From: Promicromonospora sukumoe 327MFSha3.1
GTDB taxonomy: Bacteria > Actinomycetota > Actinomycetes > Actinomycetales > Cellulomonadaceae
Assembly: GCF_000385135.1 (NCBI RefSeq)
Contig: NZ_ARQM01000002.1
Coordinates: 62,001 to 126,000, forward strand
Length of the DNA: 64,000 nt
Direction of reading: 5' to 3'
Below the pieces are notes generated by a model that saw only the letters and a list, made by a program, of their open reading frames with translations, was not told where the DNA came from and did no database searches. The translations under genes were made by a program, and so were the position numbers. Position 1 is the stretch's first letter; each line of letters starts with the position of its first letter. Positions 16,205-23,549 of the stretch are shown one piece after another.

Positions 16205-16261
16205 GCGACCATGCAGCTGCTGCCAGGGCGAGCCGTGCCCTGGCAGGAACTGCATGGTCGC
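16205..16261. repeat. long interrupted hairpin after argS
   Basis: GCGACCATGCAG (16205-16216) pairs with CTGCATGGTCGC (16250-16261), and CTGCCAGGGC (16220-16229) pairs with GCCCTGGCAG (16237-16246). This gives 12 + 10 bp with a symmetric 3x3 internal loop and a 7-base apical loop. It starts 11 bases after the argS stop, so a terminator role is likely, but no U-run follows. Confidence 0.7.
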
Positions 16262-16345
16262 ACTCGCGGCGATACGCAGGTCAGCGCCCCAGCCGTCACG
16301 GCTGTCAGGACCTGACACAAGTGGCACCAACGCTACGCTGGGGCC

Positions 16346-16957
16346 ATGTCGAGCACGACGAGCAGCGGACCGGGCAGCGGCCAGACCCTGCGCGAGATCA
16401 GCCGCGACGCCGTGCGAGCGCGCATCACCGAGATCGCCCTGGAGCTGTTCGCCGAGCGCGGCTTCGAGCAGGTGACCGTCGAGCAGATCGCCGCCGAGGC
16501 CGGCATGTCCGCGCGCACCTTCCACCGCTACTTCCCCGCCAAGGAGGACGTCGTCATCGGCGACCCGGCGCACGGCGGCGAGTTCGTCCGCGCCGCCTTC
16601 GCCGACCGGCCCGCCGACGAGCCCGTCTGGGACTCGCTGCGCCTGTCCTTCGAGGCGTTCGTCACCCGGGCGCCGCGGGACGACGAGCGCGGCAAGCGCG
16701 GCATGCGCGTCCTCGTCAGCGCCGCCTCGCTCCGGGCCCGCAGCCTGGAGAAGCACCTCCTGTGGGCGCGCATGCTCACGCCGCTCGTCGCCGCCCGTCT
16801 GCCCGACGACGACGCCGCGCTCCGGGCCGAGATCATCGTCCAGGCCGCCATCGCCTGCCTCGACGTCGCGCTCACCACCTGGGCGAACGCCGAAGACGGC
16901 ACCACCGCGAGCGAGCTGCTCGAACGCAGCTTCGCGACCCTGCGGCCGCAGGTCTGA
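16346..16957 (+). CDS. TetR family transcriptional regulator
   Basis: A 203-residue repressor-like protein. The N-terminal helix-turn-helix has ITEIALELFAERGFEQVTVE, then IAAEAGMSARTFHRYFPAK, which is canonical TetR (close to the MftR-like group by FHRYFPAKED). The C-terminal domain is all-helical and would bind an unknown ligand. There is no adjacent divergently transcribed target gene: argS lies upstream on the same strand and a small hypothetical gene converges. Its regulon cannot be inferred. The -10 region TACGCT (16333-16338) lies a few bases before the ATG, so a short leader is possible. Confidence 0.92.
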   Translation: MSSTTSSGPGSGQTLREISRDAVRARITEIALELFAERGFEQVTVEQIAAEAGMSARTFHRYFPAKEDVVIGDPAHGGEFVRAAFADRPADEPVWDSLRLSFEAFVTRAPRDDERGKRGMRVLVSAASLRARSLEKHLLWARMLTPLVAARLPDDDAALRAEIIVQAAIACLDVALTTWANAEDGTTASELLERSFATLRPQV

Positions 16958-17011
16958 CACCGGCCCGCACGGTCTGGCCTGGTACCTCGGGGCCGGTCGC
17001 GAAGGCACTGC

Positions 17012-17350
17012 TCAGCCGAGCACGGCGCCGATCCGCCCCGCGAGTTGCGATCCGGGCTGGTCGGCGACCGCCACGTCGCCTACCGACGCCGCCACGGCCG
17101 CCCAGTGCCGGAGCTGATCGGCGACGAACTGCCACTGCGCCACGGACAGCTCGACCTGAGTCGTCGCGCCATGGGGTGGCCAGCCGTCGTCCGATCCGTG
17201 TGTCGCGACCTGGTCCCAGCCTTCCTGCCGGATCGACCGGGTCGCGGCCGCGACATCGTCGCGCCCACCCGACTGCCGGGCGACGGCACCCGCGTTGTCC
17301 ATGGTCGCGTCAAGCACCAGCCAGTCGCTGACCAGCATCGTCATCCGCAT
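17012..17350 (-). CDS. small hypothetical protein
   Basis: The ATG at 17350 has CCAGGA a few bases upstream; in-frame ATGs at 17344 and 17338 are alternatives. The 112-residue product starts MRMTMLVSDWLVLDATMDNA and contains TTQVELSVAQWQFVADQLRHW, a soluble amphipathic pattern. No known domain is recognised. It lies in the same direction as the next gene, 47 bases downstream of that gene's stop, and could be co-transcribed with it. Confidence 0.55.
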   Translation of the reverse strand: MRMTMLVSDWLVLDATMDNAGAVARQSGGRDDVAAATRSIRQEGWDQVATHGSDDGWPPHGATTQVELSVAQWQFVADQLRHWAAVAASVGDVAVADQPGSQLAGRIGAVLG

Positions 17351-17397
17351 GCAAGCATCCTGGCACGACGTCGCCGCACGGGTCCCGGACGCAGGCT

Positions 17398-17739
17398 TCA
17401 GCGGAACTCCGCCACGACCTCGATCCGCCCGACGATGTTCTCGTTCAGCTCGTCCAGGTCCTCGGCGGGGATCCAGTACTCCAGGATCGTCTGCCCGCCG
17501 ACCTGCTGGACCTGGTACCGGTCCAGGAAGTCCTGGGCGACCTCGAACCGCGTCACGTACCCGACCCCGCTGGCCTTCACGTTCCAGTCGCGCGCGATCC
17601 GCGTGGCGTAGTCCTCGTTCAGCACCGGGTAGAAGATCGGCTGGTCCGGCAGCCGCGGCGGCCAGGCGCGCCAGCCCGACTCCTCGACCAGGGCCAGCTC
17701 CTTCGGCCCGGTCGGCCGCCACAGGGTCACCGTCGTCAT
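17398..17739 (-). CDS. protein annotated in actinomycetes as ADP-ribosylation/crystallin J1
   Basis: ATG 17739 gives a 113-residue protein starting MTTVTLWRPTGPKELALVEE. The conserved body includes GWRAWPPRLPDQPIFYPVLN, EDYATRIARDWNVKASGVGY and QQVGGQTILEYWIPAEDL. This small family is usually labelled ADP-ribosylation/crystallin J1, although it is far shorter than true ADP-ribosylglycohydrolases and lacks their metal-binding Asp sites. The biochemical role is unknown. An upstream in-frame start would add 16 residues unlike the family. Confidence 0.8.
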   Translation of the reverse strand: MTTVTLWRPTGPKELALVEESGWRAWPPRLPDQPIFYPVLNEDYATRIARDWNVKASGVGYVTRFEVAQDFLDRYQVQQVGGQTILEYWIPAEDLDELNENIVGRIEVVAEFR

Positions 17740-17793
17740 GGGCGGGATACTGGCACGGCCGGCAGCGTGGATCGAGTCCTTATCCACCCGCGG

Positions 17794-18534
17794 TCAGCTC
17801 GGTTCGCCCGTCCGGAAGCGCACGAAGTCGACCAGGTCGTCGTCCGTGACGTCGGGGTAGTAGTACGTCCGGAGCGCGGTGCGCAGCTCGTCGGCCGTGC
17901 AGCCCTCCAGCGCGGCCTGGGCGTCCGTGATGCCGCCGAACCGGACCCGCTCGACCGAGTCGACCACCCCGGGCAGCAACTCGAACCGGTCGTCGAACTC
18001 GAACAGCAGCGTCGTCGGCCCCGGCGCGGCGGGATCGTTGAACCGGGTGGTCGCGGTCTTGCCGCCGTCGGACACGCTCGTCCAGTGCTGCGGGCTGAAC
18101 CACAGCAGGCGCGGCGGGTCGGCGTCGGGGTGCTGGTACGAGTGCGGGAGCAGGTCGCGGGCGGGGACCGAGAACGGCTCGTCGCCGTCGGACACGATCA
18201 CGTGGCAGTCGGGCTGCTGGTCGAGCAGCACCTGACGGCAGCGCCCGCACGGACCGATGACGCCGCGACCCTCGTCGCCGACCGCGACGATCAGCGCGAT
18301 CGGCCCGGCCCCACCGGCGGCGGCCGTACCGAGCGCCACGAGCTCGGCGCAGGGCCCGCCCGTGAAGTGGCCGACGTTGGCGCCGGTGTAGATGTCCCCG
18401 TGGACGTCCATCACCGCCGACGCCACGGTGTTCAGGTAGGACCCGTCCTCGGGCAGGCGCGACACGACCTCCAGGGCGGCGTCGATCAGACGCTGCTCGG
18501 TTGCGGTCAGGGCAGGGCCGGTCGCCGTCGTCAT
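17794..18534 (-). CDS. cytidine deaminase-like domain fused to an ASCH-like domain
   Basis: A 246-residue two-domain protein. Residues about 10-130 are a zinc nucleoside deaminase. TGANVGHFTGGPCAELVAL supplies the Cys-Ala-Glu site and GPCGRCRQVL the PCxxC ligands, as in cytidine or blasticidin-S deaminases. Residues about 140-246 look like an ASCH domain: GGKTATTRF is the GxKTxTxR box, followed by TTLLFEFDDRFELLPGVVDS, ALEGCTADEL and DDDLVDFVRF. ASCH domains bind RNA or modified nucleosides. The fusion suggests processing of a free or modified cytidine. Position-wise it stands alone. An ordinary pyrimidine-salvage role is the alternative. Confidence 0.82.
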   Translation of the reverse strand: MTTATGPALTATEQRLIDAALEVVSRLPEDGSYLNTVASAVMDVHGDIYTGANVGHFTGGPCAELVALGTAAAGGAGPIALIVAVGDEGRGVIGPCGRCRQVLLDQQPDCHVIVSDGDEPFSVPARDLLPHSYQHPDADPPRLLWFSPQHWTSVSDGGKTATTRFNDPAAPGPTTLLFEFDDRFELLPGVVDSVERVRFGGITDAQAALEGCTADELRTALRTYYYPDVTDDDLVDFVRFRTGEPS

Positions 18535-18590
18535 GGGCGGGATCGTGGCACGTTCAGCGCCCGCGCGCCGAGGCTTTTCCCGTGCGCCCG

Positions 18591-18797
18591 TCAGCCCGGG
18601 ACGCCCTGACCGTCCGCACCGACCCGCGCCGCCACGTCGACCGGCAGCGGGTACGGCGTCTCACCCGCACCGGGCTGGACGACTTCTGCCCGGCCCACGC
18701 CGCGGCGTCGTCGTACAGGAGCGGGCGGGTAGGCCTGGTAGACGGTGACGGTGTCGGCGTCGTGGACGGCGCGCACCTGGCGCTTCGGGGTGCTCAT
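18591..18797 (-). pseudogene. DUF4291 remnant with internal deletion
   Basis: ATG 18797 opens a 68-codon frame starting MSTPKRQVRAVHDADTVTVY, then QAYPPA, which is the recognisable N-terminus of DUF4291 proteins (usually near 190-200 residues). The central conserved region (FSRERMTWIKPSFLWM-like) is absent. The frame instead ends ETPYPLPVDVAARVGAD, resembling the tail of that family. This suggests loss of the middle of the gene with both ends kept, plus possible frame damage between. No functional domain can remain. Confidence 0.6.
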
Positions 18798-18894
18798 CGA
18801 GAAGGACGATACGCATCCGGACAGCCGCGAAACACGGCATTTTCCCGTTCCGGATCCACCCAGACAGTGTCCAGGCAACGGCCGGATATCACGG

Positions 18895-18921
18895 TTGTGA
18901 TGTCGGAGTTACGGTTATTAA
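18895..18921 (+). promoter_or_regulatory. weak promoter-like sequence upstream of repeat protein
   Basis: TTGTGA (18895-18900) and TATTAA (18916-18921) are spaced 15 bases apart in an AT-richer pocket. The 165 bases from here to the ATG at 19087 hold no recognised gene; a second TTGACA lies at 18993-18998. A long 5' leader for the repeat-protein mRNA is possible. Confidence 0.3.
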
Positions 18922-19086
18922 TGGCGGCCTGCCGGATGGTTCGGTCCTGGAATGTCTTGTTTCAATCGGCGCACCTCGGATCACTTTCCGATTGACAGGG
19001 TGAAATCTCGGCCGGACGCTCTTCGCGGTGAACTACGCGTGCGTGGATCGCCATTGTCTCGGCGGAGCGATTCGAGGGGAAACACC

Positions 19087-19773
19087 ATGATCCGAGGATT
19101 CCGTGTGATAAGTCGTGCAGGAACAGTCCTGGCCATCTCGGCCGGCCTGGTCTGCACGGCGGCAACAGGTGCGAGCGCGATGGTGACGCCAGGGGCCCTG
19201 CCCGCGGCCCACCTGATCGGCGCGACCGACCCGGTCGACGCCCCAGCAGCCGACGCTCCCGTCGACGCCCCAGCCGCGGACGCACCGGTGGACGCGCCCG
19301 TGCCCGACGCTCCCGCCGACACGCCCGTACCGGACGTCCCGGTCGACGCACCGGTTCCGGACGTGCCGGTGGACGCCCCCGTGCCGGACGTGCCGGTCGA
19401 CGCACCGGTACCCGACGTCCCCGTCGACGCCCCCATGCCTGACGTCCCCGTCGACGCCCCGGTCCCTGACCTGCCCGTCGACGCACCGGTGCCCGACCTC
19501 CCGGTCGACGCCCCCGTGCCCGACCTCCCGGTCGACGCGCCTGTCCCGAGCCTCCCGGTCGACGCACCGATCCCTGACCTCCCGGTCGACGACCTCCCCG
19601 TTCCGGACCTGCCGGTCGACGACCTGCCGATCCCGGAGCTCCCGGTCCCGCTGCCGACCGGCGGCCTCCTGAGCTCGCTGCTGGATGCGGTCGGCGGCCT
19701 GCTCAGCACCCTGCTGGGCGCCCTCGGCGGCGGGCTGCCGGTCCCCCTGCCCGTGCCCCTGCCCGCCGGGTGA
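19087..19773 (+). CDS. secreted nonapeptide-repeat protein
   Basis: ATG 19087 follows AGGGGAA. The 228-residue product has a Sec signal peptide (AGTVLAISAGLVCTAATGASA). Residues 49-185 are thirteen tandem copies of a nonapeptide, consensus PVDAPVPDV/L, followed by two decapeptides PVDDLPVPDL-type. The tail LLSSLLDAVGGLLSTLLGAL is hydrophobic and GLPVPLPVPLPAG ends the protein. No LPXTG sorting signal is present. Regular Pro/Asp spacing suggests an extended, acidic, possibly Ca-binding or wall-spanning rod. The function is unknown. A strong terminator follows at 19819, so the gene is monocistronic. Confidence 0.78.
   Translation: MIRGFRVISRAGTVLAISAGLVCTAATGASAMVTPGALPAAHLIGATDPVDAPAADAPVDAPAADAPVDAPVPDAPADTPVPDVPVDAPVPDVPVDAPVPDVPVDAPVPDVPVDAPMPDVPVDAPVPDLPVDAPVPDLPVDAPVPDLPVDAPVPSLPVDAPIPDLPVDDLPVPDLPVDDLPIPELPVPLPTGGLLSSLLDAVGGLLSTLLGALGGGLPVPLPVPLPAG
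19231..19641 (+). repeat. 27-bp coding minisatellite
   Basis: Thirteen in-frame 27-bp units and two 30-bp units encode the PVDAPVPD repeats. Units differ mainly at third codon positions, so the array is conserved by protein selection rather than by very recent duplication. There is no spacer structure. Confidence 0.9.
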
Positions 19774-19818
19774 GCATGACATCGGCGTCAGCGCCGTGAG
19801 AAGCGGCTAGATATACAC

Positions 19819-19856
19819 GTGAGGCCCTTTCCCGGAGTTCCGGGAAAGGGCCTCAC
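19819..19856 (+). terminator. 17-bp perfect hairpin terminator
   Basis: GTGAGGCCCTTTCCCGG (19819-19835) and its exact complement (19840-19856) enclose the loop AGTT. GGCTTTCTT follows. It terminates the repeat-protein gene. Confidence 0.85.
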
Positions 19857-19972
19857 GGCTTTCTTGAACAGCCGTCCGGAAAAGTTGAACAATCGTCCAG
19901 GAAATTCGGCCCGCTGCGCCACACGAGCTCGCGGGTGTCGTGCGCGGCCGACGGGTGCGATAGGACGGTCAC

Positions 19973-20179
19973 ATGCTGAACACCCGCTCCCCCGGCGAGC
20001 CCTACCTGGTCGAACGCAATCCCGGCTACTTCGAGTACCAGCTTCCCGTCTCGGTCAAGGCGGTCGTGGGCTGGCGCGGCCGGCTCCCTCTCCTGCGCAA
20101 CGAGCGCGACGAGTGGGAGCTGCCCGACGGCTACCGGACGGCGATCCGGCTGGCCGTCGAGCGAGGGCTGTTCCGCTGA
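19973..20179 (+). pseudogene. NUDIX hydrolase remnant with internal deletion
   Basis: The 68-codon frame begins MLNTRSPGEPYLVERNPGYF and reads EYQLPVSVKAVVGWRGRLPL, then LRNERDEWELP. This is the normal N-terminal half of a NUDIX hydrolase up to the start of the catalytic box. At ELP the expected GGKLE...REIEEETG box is missing; instead DGYRTAIRLAVERGL follows, which resembles the extreme C-terminus of such proteins (PEGYKRSI-like). The NUDIX catalytic glutamates are therefore absent. A deletion joining two Leu-Pro-encoding sites would explain it. It could still be expressed as a small protein. Confidence 0.6.
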
Positions 20180-20275
20180 GGCCGGGCGCACGCCGTCGCG
20201 CCCGGCCGCCGTCGCGACGCTCCCGAGGCAACACCCGGGACGCCGATCCGCCCCGCCGTCGGATACCTTGAGCCC

Positions 20276-20797
20276 GTGCCCGTGCCCGACCTCATGATCG
20301 CCCAGCGCCACACGGCTCACCTCGACCGGGTCGCCGAGGCCCTGCGCCTGGTGCACGAGGCCGACCGCTACCCCATGCTCTGGCCCGACGACCCGGTCGC
20401 CTGGCTCTGCCCCGCGGGCACGATCGGCGCGTGGGTCGCCCTGGCCGACGGCGTTGTCGTCGGCCACGTGATGCTCGTCGCCGCGGACGGCGTGGAGCAC
20501 GTCGACGAGCTGGCCGCCGCCGCCCGCATGTCCGTGGCCGGGCTCGCCGGCGTGAGCCGCCTGTTCGTCACACCCAAGGCGCGCGGCGCGCGGGTCGCCA
20601 CGGCGCTGCTGGAGCGCATCGAGGACTCGCCCGTCCGGCGCGGACGGCGGCTCGTGCTCGACGTCGTGGACGACGGCGGCCCGGCCGTCCGCCTGTACGA
20701 GCGCCTGGGGTGGGCGCGCGTGGCCGAGGGGCCGGCGGGCTGGACCGGGCCGGACGACGCCCACCCGCGCGTGGCGAGCTACCTCTGCCCCCGCTGA
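20276..20797 (+). CDS. GNAT family N-acetyltransferase
   Basis: A 173-residue acetyl-CoA-dependent N-acetyltransferase. Motif A is seen as VSRLFVTPKARGARVATALL, with the R/Q-x-x-G-x-G/A pyrophosphate loop as KARGARVA. Motif B is RRLVLDVVDDGGPAVRLYERLGW. The start is GTG 20276; a second GTG lies six bases later. The acceptor is not predictable. It is convergent with the CobW-like gene, with only 4 bases between the stop codons. Confidence 0.9.
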   Translation: MPVPDLMIAQRHTAHLDRVAEALRLVHEADRYPMLWPDDPVAWLCPAGTIGAWVALADGVVVGHVMLVAADGVEHVDELAAAARMSVAGLAGVSRLFVTPKARGARVATALLERIEDSPVRRGRRLVLDVVDDGGPAVRLYERLGWARVAEGPAGWTGPDDAHPRVASYLCPR

Positions 20798-20801
20798 CCC
20801 G

Positions 20802-21986
20802 CTACACCGTGCGGGCACCCAGCCAGGGAGCCAGGTGGTCCTCGCGCCACAGCCACTCGACGCCGGCGGCGGCCTCCTCGGGCGTGCACAGCGCCTCGTG
20901 GAACACCTCGCGCAGCCGGTGCCGCTCGTCGAGCAGGCCCGCCGCATCAGGCCCGACGGCGTCGGCGTCCACGGCGTCCGCGACCCCGACCACCACGATC
21001 CTGGTGTGTGGTGGGGTACCCGCGCAGACCTCCGACCACGGCCCCAGGTCCCCGACGGCGAGCTGACCGCCCGCGCCGTCCCACAGGCAGGCCAGCCCGG
21101 GACGGTCGGCGACGTGGAACACCCCGCGTGCCCGCAGCCCGCCCGCGCCGAGCGACTCGATGCGCGCCAGCAGCCGCTCCGGGTGGAACGGCAGCGGTGA
21201 GCGCAGCTCCAGGGTCCAGCTCCGGTCCTCGGGGACGCCGCCCCGGCCGCTGATCGCCACCGCGCCCAGCGGGTGCGCCCGGTGCTCGGCCCGGGCCGGC
21301 GAGTGCCGGGCGGCGGCGAGCGCCGCGGCCGTCAGGGAGTGCAGTCCGTCGACCCGGCGGGTTCCGGCGCCGCGCAGCCGGTCCAGCAGGCCGGACGGCG
21401 TGGGCGACGGCGTCTCGGTGGGCTCGGCGTGCGATGTGTGGGTCACCACCAGGTCCGCCTGCTCGATCTGGGCCGCGAGCGCCTCGCCCACGGAGCGTTC
21501 GTCGCCGATGGTGAGCCCGAGGCCGCGTTCGAGCAGGGTGTCGTCGCCGAGCAGGTCGTGCTGGAGGGTGTCGACGTCGACCACGGTGAACGAGGTGGCG
21601 ACGCGGGTGTGGTCGAGGTCGCCGCCGCGCACGGTCTCGGCGGCGAGGGCGCGGGCCGCGGGCAGGGGTTCGGCGCTGGTGGGCAGGGCGAGCAGCACGT
21701 GGTCCCAGCGGCCGTCGCGGGCGAGGCGGGCGATGGTGGGCACGGCGTCCTCGCGGACGGCGCAGGACAGGCAGGCGTGCTCGAGCGGGACGAGCACGTC
21801 CTCGATGACGCCGGTGGCGTCGAGGACGACCCGCCGGAGGTGGTCCTCGTAGATGTCGTGCCGGGTCGCGACGACGCCGGGGGCGTCGGTCAGCAGACCG
21901 AAGAGCGCGGAGTCGCGCAGCACGGGGTCGATGGTGGCCAGGACGCTCACCGGGATGATTCCGCGGTGGTCTCCGGTTCGGTACAT
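20802..21986 (-). CDS. CobW-like protein of the zinc-starvation ribosome operon (Mrf-like)
   Basis: A 394-residue CobW/COG0523-like protein with the metal-site segment [15 protein letters not shown] and a C-terminal CobW_C domain ([24 protein letters not shown]). The N-terminus lacks a GxxGxGKT Walker A loop, as in actinobacterial Mrf-type proteins encoded beside the zinc-independent ribosomal proteins. In mycobacteria, Mrf recruits the hibernation factor Mpy to remodelled ribosomes under zinc starvation; a similar role is likely but inferred. It is transcribed divergently from rpmB, with Zur-like boxes between, one about 37 bases before its start. Confidence 0.82.
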   Translation of the reverse strand: MYRTGDHRGIIPVSVLATIDPVLRDSALFGLLTDAPGVVATRHDIYEDHLRRVVLDATGVIEDVLVPLEHACLSCAVREDAVPTIARLARDGRWDHVLLALPTSAEPLPAARALAAETVRGGDLDHTRVATSFTVVDVDTLQHDLLGDDTLLERGLGLTIGDERSVGEALAAQIEQADLVVTHTSHAEPTETPSPTPSGLLDRLRGAGTRRVDGLHSLTAAALAAARHSPARAEHRAHPLGAVAISGRGGVPEDRSWTLELRSPLPFHPERLLARIESLGAGGLRARGVFHVADRPGLACLWDGAGGQLAVGDLGPWSEVCAGTPPHTRIVVVGVADAVDADAVGPDAAGLLDERHRLREVFHEALCTPEEAAAGVEWLWREDHLAPWLGARTV

Positions 21987-22022
21987 GCTGCCTCCTCGCC
22001 CGGGGACCAGCCCCGGAATAAT

Positions 22023-22037
22023 TGATAACCGTTCTCA
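22023..22037 (-). promoter_or_regulatory. Zur-like box upstream of the CobW-like gene
   Basis: TGATAACCGTTCTCA matches the perfect palindrome at 22062-22076 at 12 of 15 positions and the general actinobacterial Zur operator shape (TGAnAAn-nTTnTCA). It lies 37 bases before the gene it would control. Confidence 0.7.
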
Positions 22038-22061
22038 GTTCTGGTTCACTGTAGCGCGATA

Positions 22062-22076
22062 TGAGAACGGTTCTCA
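22062..22076 (+). promoter_or_regulatory. Zur-like box upstream of rpmB
   Basis: TGAGAACGGTTCTCA is a perfect 15-bp palindrome around one central base, 36 bases before the rpmB start. Zur represses such operons when zinc is sufficient; assignment to Zur rests on the genes it precedes and on the palindrome. Confidence 0.78.
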
Positions 22077-22111
22077 CCAGCGGCGGCCAGCTCGCCGCGA
22101 CAGGAGGTCAT

Positions 22112-22348
22112 GTGTCAGCCAGATGCCAGGTGCTGGGCACCGTGCCGGGGTTCGGCCACTCGATTTCGCACTCCCACGTGCGGACCAAGCGGCGGTTCGA
22201 CCCCAACATCCAGAAGAAGCGCTACTGGGTTCCGTCGCTCGGCCGCAACGTCACGCTGCGGGTGAGCGCCAAGGGCATCAAGACCATCGATCGCAAGGGG
22301 ATCGACGTGGTCGTCGCCCAGATCCTGGCAAGAGGGGAGAAGGTCTGA
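22112..22348 (+). CDS. rpmB: 50S ribosomal protein L28, zinc-independent paralogue
   Basis: The GTG at 22112, with AGGAGG upstream, gives a 78-residue L28. It begins [20 protein letters not shown] and continues [19 protein letters not shown], the family core. The CxxC pairs of zinc-binding L28 are not present; only one Cys remains. It is the first gene of the paralogous ribosomal operon expressed when zinc is scarce, allowing release of zinc held by the primary ribosomal proteins. Its stop overlaps the rpsN start (TGATG). Confidence 0.93.
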   Translation: MSARCQVLGTVPGFGHSISHSHVRTKRRFDPNIQKKRYWVPSLGRNVTLRVSAKGIKTIDRKGIDVVVAQILARGEKV

Positions 22349-22653
22349 TGGCCAAGAAGTCGAAGATCGCCGCCGACACCCGGCGCCGCGAGCTGGTCGC
22401 CCGGTACGCCGAGCGGCGCGCGGAGCTCCGCCGCACGCTGCGCAGGCTCGACCTGCCGGCCGAGGAGCGCCAGGCCGCAGCCGCGGAGCTGTCCCGGCAG
22501 CCGCGCGACGCCAGCCCGACCCGGGTGCGCAACCGCGACGCCGTCGACGGACGGCCCCGCGCGTACTCGCGGAAGTTCGGGCTCTCCCGGATCCGCCTGC
22601 GCGAGATGGCCCACCGCGGCGAGCTGCCCGGGGTGACCAAGTCGAGCTGGTGA
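22348..22653 (+). CDS. rpsN: 30S ribosomal protein S14, zinc-independent form
   Basis: A 101-residue S14 (long type): [20 protein letters not shown] at the start and [20 protein letters not shown] followed by [21 protein letters not shown] at the end. The short zinc-ribbon S14 has two CxxC motifs; this one has no Cys. It replaces the zinc form in the 30S subunit under zinc limitation. The ATG overlaps the rpmB stop by one base, so expression is coupled. Confidence 0.97.
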   Translation: MAKKSKIAADTRRRELVARYAERRAELRRTLRRLDLPAEERQAAAAELSRQPRDASPTRVRNRDAVDGRPRAYSRKFGLSRIRLREMAHRGELPGVTKSSW

Positions 22654-22708
22654 GGTCCGGTCCCCGCGGCGGCCCCGCCGTCCGCCCCCCGCACGTAAGG
22701 AGTGACAC

Positions 22709-22831
22709 ATGAAGGTTCGCGCATCACTGCGATCCCTGAAGGACAAGCCCGGCGCCAAGGTCGTGCGCCGGCACGGCAAGACGTTCGTGATCAACAAGCT
22801 CAACCCGCGCTGGAAGGCGCGCCAGGGCTGA
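22709..22831 (+). CDS. rpmJ: 50S ribosomal protein L36, cysteine-free form
   Basis: A 40-residue L36: [20 protein letters not shown], then [20 protein letters not shown]. All four zinc ligands (three Cys and one His) of classical L36 are replaced, leaving a fully zinc-independent protein. TAAGGAG lies upstream of the ATG. It is the third gene of the operon and was short enough to need reading directly from the nucleotide sequence. Confidence 0.95.
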   Translation: MKVRASLRSLKDKPGAKVVRRHGKTFVINKLNPRWKARQG

Positions 22832-22845
22832 AGAGGAGAGAAACC

Positions 22846-23148
22846 ATGAAGCAGAACCTTCACCCCGCCTACGGCCCCGTCGTCTTCCGGGACGCGAGCG
22901 CAGGATTCACGTTCCTGACCCGCTCGACGCTCGCCGGCAGCACCGACTCCGGCCCCGGCCGCCCGACGGCGACCATCGAGTGGTCCGACGGCCAGACCTA
23001 CCCCGTGGTCGACGTCGAGATCAGCAGCGCCAGCCACCCGTTCTGGACCGGATCGGCCCGCGTGGTCGACACCGCCGGACGCGTCGAGAAGTTCCGGCAG
23101 CGCTACGCCAAGCACAACACGAGCACCGACAGCAAGGGTGGTAACTGA
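22846..23148 (+). CDS. rpmE2: 50S ribosomal protein L31 type B
   Basis: A 100-residue type-B L31, beginning [20 protein letters not shown] and containing [20 protein letters not shown], then [21 protein letters not shown]. Type-B L31 lacks the CxxC zinc ribbon of type A. In several bacteria it displaces the zinc form from ribosomes during starvation. AAGAGGAGAG precedes the ATG. Its stop overlaps the rpmG start (TGATG). Confidence 0.96.
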   Translation: MKQNLHPAYGPVVFRDASAGFTFLTRSTLAGSTDSGPGRPTATIEWSDGQTYPVVDVEISSASHPFWTGSARVVDTAGRVEKFRQRYAKHNTSTDSKGGN

Positions 23149-23315
23149 TGGCCTCGCGCACTGACCTCCGTCCCGTGATCAAGCTCCGCTCGACGGCGGG
23201 CACCGGGTTCACCTACGTGACCCGCAAGAACCGGCGCAACGACCCCGACCGGCTCGTGCTGCGGAAGTTCGACCCCGTGGTGCGGCAGCACGTCGACTTC
23301 CGCGAGGAGCGCTGA
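23148..23315 (+). CDS. rpmG: 50S ribosomal protein L33, cysteine-free form
   Basis: A 55-residue L33: [20 protein letters not shown], then [20 protein letters not shown] and [15 protein letters not shown]. The zinc-binding CxxC pairs are absent, as expected for the Zur-controlled copy. The start overlaps the rpmE2 stop by one base. Confidence 0.97.
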   Translation: MASRTDLRPVIKLRSTAGTGFTYVTRKNRRNDPDRLVLRKFDPVVRQHVDFREER

Positions 23316-23318
23316 TCG

Positions 23319-23486
23319 ATGGCGGTCCCCAAGCGGAAGATGTCCCGGTCGCGGACCCGGTCGCGGCGCGCGCAGTGGACGGCCCAGGTGCCCGACCTGG
23401 TCGCGGTGACCGTGGACGGACGCCAGGTGCGCATCCCCGCGCGGCTCGTGCCCGCGGTCCGGCGCGGCCTGGTCGTCCCGGACTGA
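23319..23486 (+). CDS. rpmF: 50S ribosomal protein L32, cysteine-free form
   Basis: A 55-residue L32 beginning [20 protein letters not shown], the conserved L32 start. It ends [19 protein letters not shown]; the usual CxxC...CxxxC zinc site of the primary protein is lost. The ATG is 3 bases after the rpmG stop. This is the last gene of the ribosomal operon; a perfect hairpin terminator follows 14 bases later. Confidence 0.94.
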   Translation: MAVPKRKMSRSRTRSRRAQWTAQVPDLVAVTVDGRQVRIPARLVPAVRRGLVVPD

Positions 23487-23500
23487 GAACCGGCTGATCG

Positions 23501-23536
23501 ACGAGAGCCCCGGCGCAGCAGCGCCGGGGCTCTCGT
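23501..23536. terminator. 16-bp hairpin ending the ribosomal operon
   Basis: ACGAGAGCCCCGGCGC (23501-23516) and its exact complement (23521-23536) enclose AGCA. It lies between the convergent rpmF and ATP-grasp genes and can serve both strands. Confidence 0.85.
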
Positions 23537-23549
23537 CGTGCGAGCGGGG

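Noticed and set aside
14311-16320. A 669-codon open frame opposite argS, and similar frames opposite the LuxR gene (49714-51888) and across 59777-62461
   Set aside because: They are antisense to well-recognised genes, have low-complexity Arg/Gly/Val/His-rich translations and no family motifs; such frames are expected in very GC-rich DNA.
18501-18995. Plus-strand frame overlapping the DUF4291 remnant
   Set aside because: Translation is Arg/Ser/Gly-rich with no homologue-like pattern; the minus-strand DUF4291 start is far more convincing.
19231-19641. Regular 27-bp repeats considered as a CRISPR array
   Set aside because: The units are contiguous without spacers and encode an in-frame nonapeptide repeat behind a signal peptide.
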